From Chitinophagaceae bacterium (GTDB lineage Bacteria > Bacteroidota > Bacteroidia > Chitinophagales > Chitinophagaceae), in the NCBI GenBank assembly GCA_947451935.1, contig CANGBH010000021.1:1-36262 (forward strand): a DNA stretch of 36,262 nt, written 5' to 3'. Positions 34,670-36,262 of this stretch are shown here, one piece after another. How positions within the stretch are numbered: position 1 is the stretch's first letter; the number at the start of each line of letters is the position of its first letter. The translations under genes and the position numbers were made by a program. The notes under the pieces were generated by a model. It worked only from the letters and a program-made list of their open reading frames with translations, searched no databases and had not been told where the DNA came from.

Positions 34670-36262
34670 TTAAAAAGGGATTTTAACTTTAAGGGAAATA
34701 TTTCTTCCTCTATCCAATGAAAAATACCTGAATGCATTCATGTAATCACGATACGAAGTATTCAATAGATTATTCACTGAAAGAACAACATTAATAGTCC
34801 GCTTTTTAAAAACAACATCTGAATTTGCATCCAGATTAATCAAAGAATAAGCAGAGGGTGGTGACATATAATCAGACGCCATTTTTATTGATCCATCCGA
34901 TAATTTCACTTCTATGTTTCCGGTAGCTGGAATTCGGGTTTGCTCAGTTACATGCTGAAAGGCCACTTGAACAGAGGACTGTTTTAATTTTTTACCATCA
35001 GGAAAAATATATTCCAATTGCAATTCATATCGATCTGCAGGCATCTGAATCAACCATGTTTTTGCATGCTGATCATACGCACGAAGCAATGACCCTTTCA
35101 CATGAGACTTCACATGATTTCCTATCAAATAAGCAAAACTAAAATCTGCTCCAGATAAGATGGCATTGGTTTGGGCATAATTAAAGGCAGGAAACGCACC
35201 TCTTATGGTTAGCAAAGGAGGATATATCGGTTGCAAATAAATGAACCCATCGATCACTTTATTATAAATACCGAAATCCGCTTCAAACTTATTTTTATTA
35301 AACAATATAGAAGCCATGTTTGAGAATGCTCTCTCTACCTTTAACGATGGATCACCTTTTTCTATACGAGCTGCACCATGATGCAGCCCATTACTGAACA
35401 ATTCATTGACCTGGGGAGAGCGCCATGCTGTAGAAGTGGTAAATGACACCCTAAGGTATTCATTGAATCTATATGCCGCAACACCTGTGCCAGCAATTCC
35501 AGAAAACAATCTATTCCCATAGGGTTGGCCAGGAACAAGCACATTACCCATCAGCACATCATTTGGTGAAGCGTCATTATCCTTTATGGAAAAACGATTC
35601 TTTCTGTCGTAACGTAAACCCAATTCAAATTGCCACTGATTAAATTGGTATTTTTCAGCAGCCCAAAGTCCAATATCTATTGATTGATAACGTGGAATAA
35701 AATAACGATAATTGATAAAATTTGCCTGATGCATAGCATTCACACCTATTGAACCTTTAATTTTCTGATTGCTAAAATGTTCCCAAACCAAATCAGCCAT
35801 ATTGGTCAACAAATTCATTTGCAATTGAGGTGTTATGGTTGCACTGCTGCGCGTCACATCATATTCTTTTCGAATATTAAGCTGGGAAGACATCGTTAAA
35901 CTAAGTCTACTTTTATTTTTCTCTTCCGTATAAAACTTCAACTTTAAAAGATGGTGCTGAACAGATTGATATGGACGTTCTATTAAATAACTAAAATCTG
36001 CATCACGAATATATTCAGGAGGCTGTTTTGCTTGAATAACATTTTCAAGATCAGTGAGATTTCCTAAATGAGAACCAGTGAATATTCCGATTTTAGAATT
36101 GAAAACACTATAGAAAAACTCTGCTCCTTTTTTTTCTTTTCTCCAACCTGCCGTGGCAGACATGTTAAATTCTTCCACACCTGAATTCTTCATCCAATAG
36201 TCTGGTGTTCTGGCATTACCACCCCGCTTTACACTTCCTTGCAAACGCCAAGCAGTAGACCC
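34670..36262 (-). CDS. TonB-dependent receptor, C-terminal part (cut by window edge)
   Basis: The frame is open to the right edge, with in-frame codons upstream of the first possible TTG start at 36244, so this is the barrel half of a longer gene. About 530 residues are visible and consist of paired beta strands with large loops, for example FNMSATAGWRKEKKGAEFFYSV. YRFNEYLRVSFTTSTAWRSPQVNELFSNG is a well-known segment of siderophore, cobalamin and metal receptors. The protein ends in LNTSYRDYMNAFRYFSLDRGRNISLKVKIPF, a TonB-receptor C-terminus with terminal Phe. The plug and any carboxypeptidase-like domain lie outside. The lipoprotein gene follows 9 bp downstream. The ligand is unknown, possibly a metal or metal complex. 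Confidence 0.93.
   Translation of the reverse strand, partial: GSTAWRLQGSVKRGGNARTPDYWMKNSGVEEFNMSATAGWRKEKKGAEFFYSVFNSKIGIFTGSHLGNLTDLENVIQAKQPPEYIRDADFSYLIERPYQSVQHHLLKLKFYTEEKNKSRLSLTMSSQLNIRKEYDVTRSSATITPQLQMNLLTNMADLVWEHFSNQKIKGSIGVNAMHQANFINYRYFIPRYQSIDIGLWAAEKYQFNQWQFELGLRYDRKNRFSIKDNDASPNDVLMGNVLVPGQPYGNRLFSGIAGTGVAAYRFNEYLRVSFTTSTAWRSPQVNELFSNGLHHGAARIEKGDPSLKVERAFSNMASILFNKNKFEADFGIYNKVIDGFIYLQPIYPPLLTIRGAFPAFNYAQTNAILSGADFSFAYLIGNHVKSHVKGSLLRAYDQHAKTWLIQMPADRYELQLEYIFPDGKKLKQSSVQVAFQHVTEQTRIPATGNIEVKLSDGSIKMASDYMSPPSAYSLINLDANSDVVFKKRTINVVLSVNNLLNTSYRDYMNAFRYFSLDRGRNISLKVKIPF

Overview
The window is AT-rich DNA from a member of the Bacteroidota, probably of the Cytophagales/Chitinophagales type. 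The evidence is a SusC/SusD pair, a second TonB receptor with a lipoprotein partner, a DUF7948/SBBP surface protein, DUF3127, DUF2721 and COG2509-type proteins, and promoters of the Bacteroidetes form TTTG-N19-TAnnTTTG. Most of it is ordinary chromosomal gene content; I see no phage, insertion sequence or CRISPR array.

Layout. 1-1208 (-): N-terminal part of a secreted DUF7948/SBBP protein, cut by the left edge. 1266-3317 (-): recG, whose reading frame starts abnormally. 3492-4991 (+): an ElaA-like acetyltransferase and an outer-membrane barrel protein. 5050-8442 (-): uvrA and a 5'(3')-deoxyribonucleotidase gene, 6 bp apart. 8562-11106 (+): promoter, SAM-I riboswitch, attenuator, metX and hom (methionine/threonine branch). 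11201-22192 (-): SusC, SusD, a propeller-phosphoesterase fusion and a large Asp-box propeller protein, with two strong hairpins between the genes. 22673-24540 (-): an MFS transporter followed by a pentapeptide-repeat protein. 24675-25416 (-): a small RNA operon. 25449-26882 (-): dnaA. 27427-33624 (+): DUF3127 protein, FAD-dependent oxidoreductase, a NatAB-like ABC exporter and an MsbA-like ABC exporter. 33632-36262 (-): DUF2721 protein, a lipoprotein and a TonB receptor cut by the right edge.

The most unusual element is the RNA operon at 24675-25416. One promoter with a perfect 19-bp spacer precedes tRNA-Ser(GCU), then five nearly identical tandem units of 93-94 bp, then tRNA-Pro(UGG) and a rho-independent terminator. 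Each unit is a tRNA-Pro derivative. It keeps the 5' acceptor strand, the start of the D-arm and the variable/T-stem junction, but its anticodon arm has become a long GC-rich hairpin with AGG at its tip, and it lacks the 3' acceptor strand. This looks like an expressed, structured pseudo-tRNA array of unknown role.

Other points worth attention are a complete SAM-riboswitch attenuation circuit readable base by base before metX-hom, an apparent ATG-to-ATA change at the expected recG start, and an SSB-like acidic C-terminal tip (DDLPF) on the DUF3127 protein encoded divergently from dnaA.
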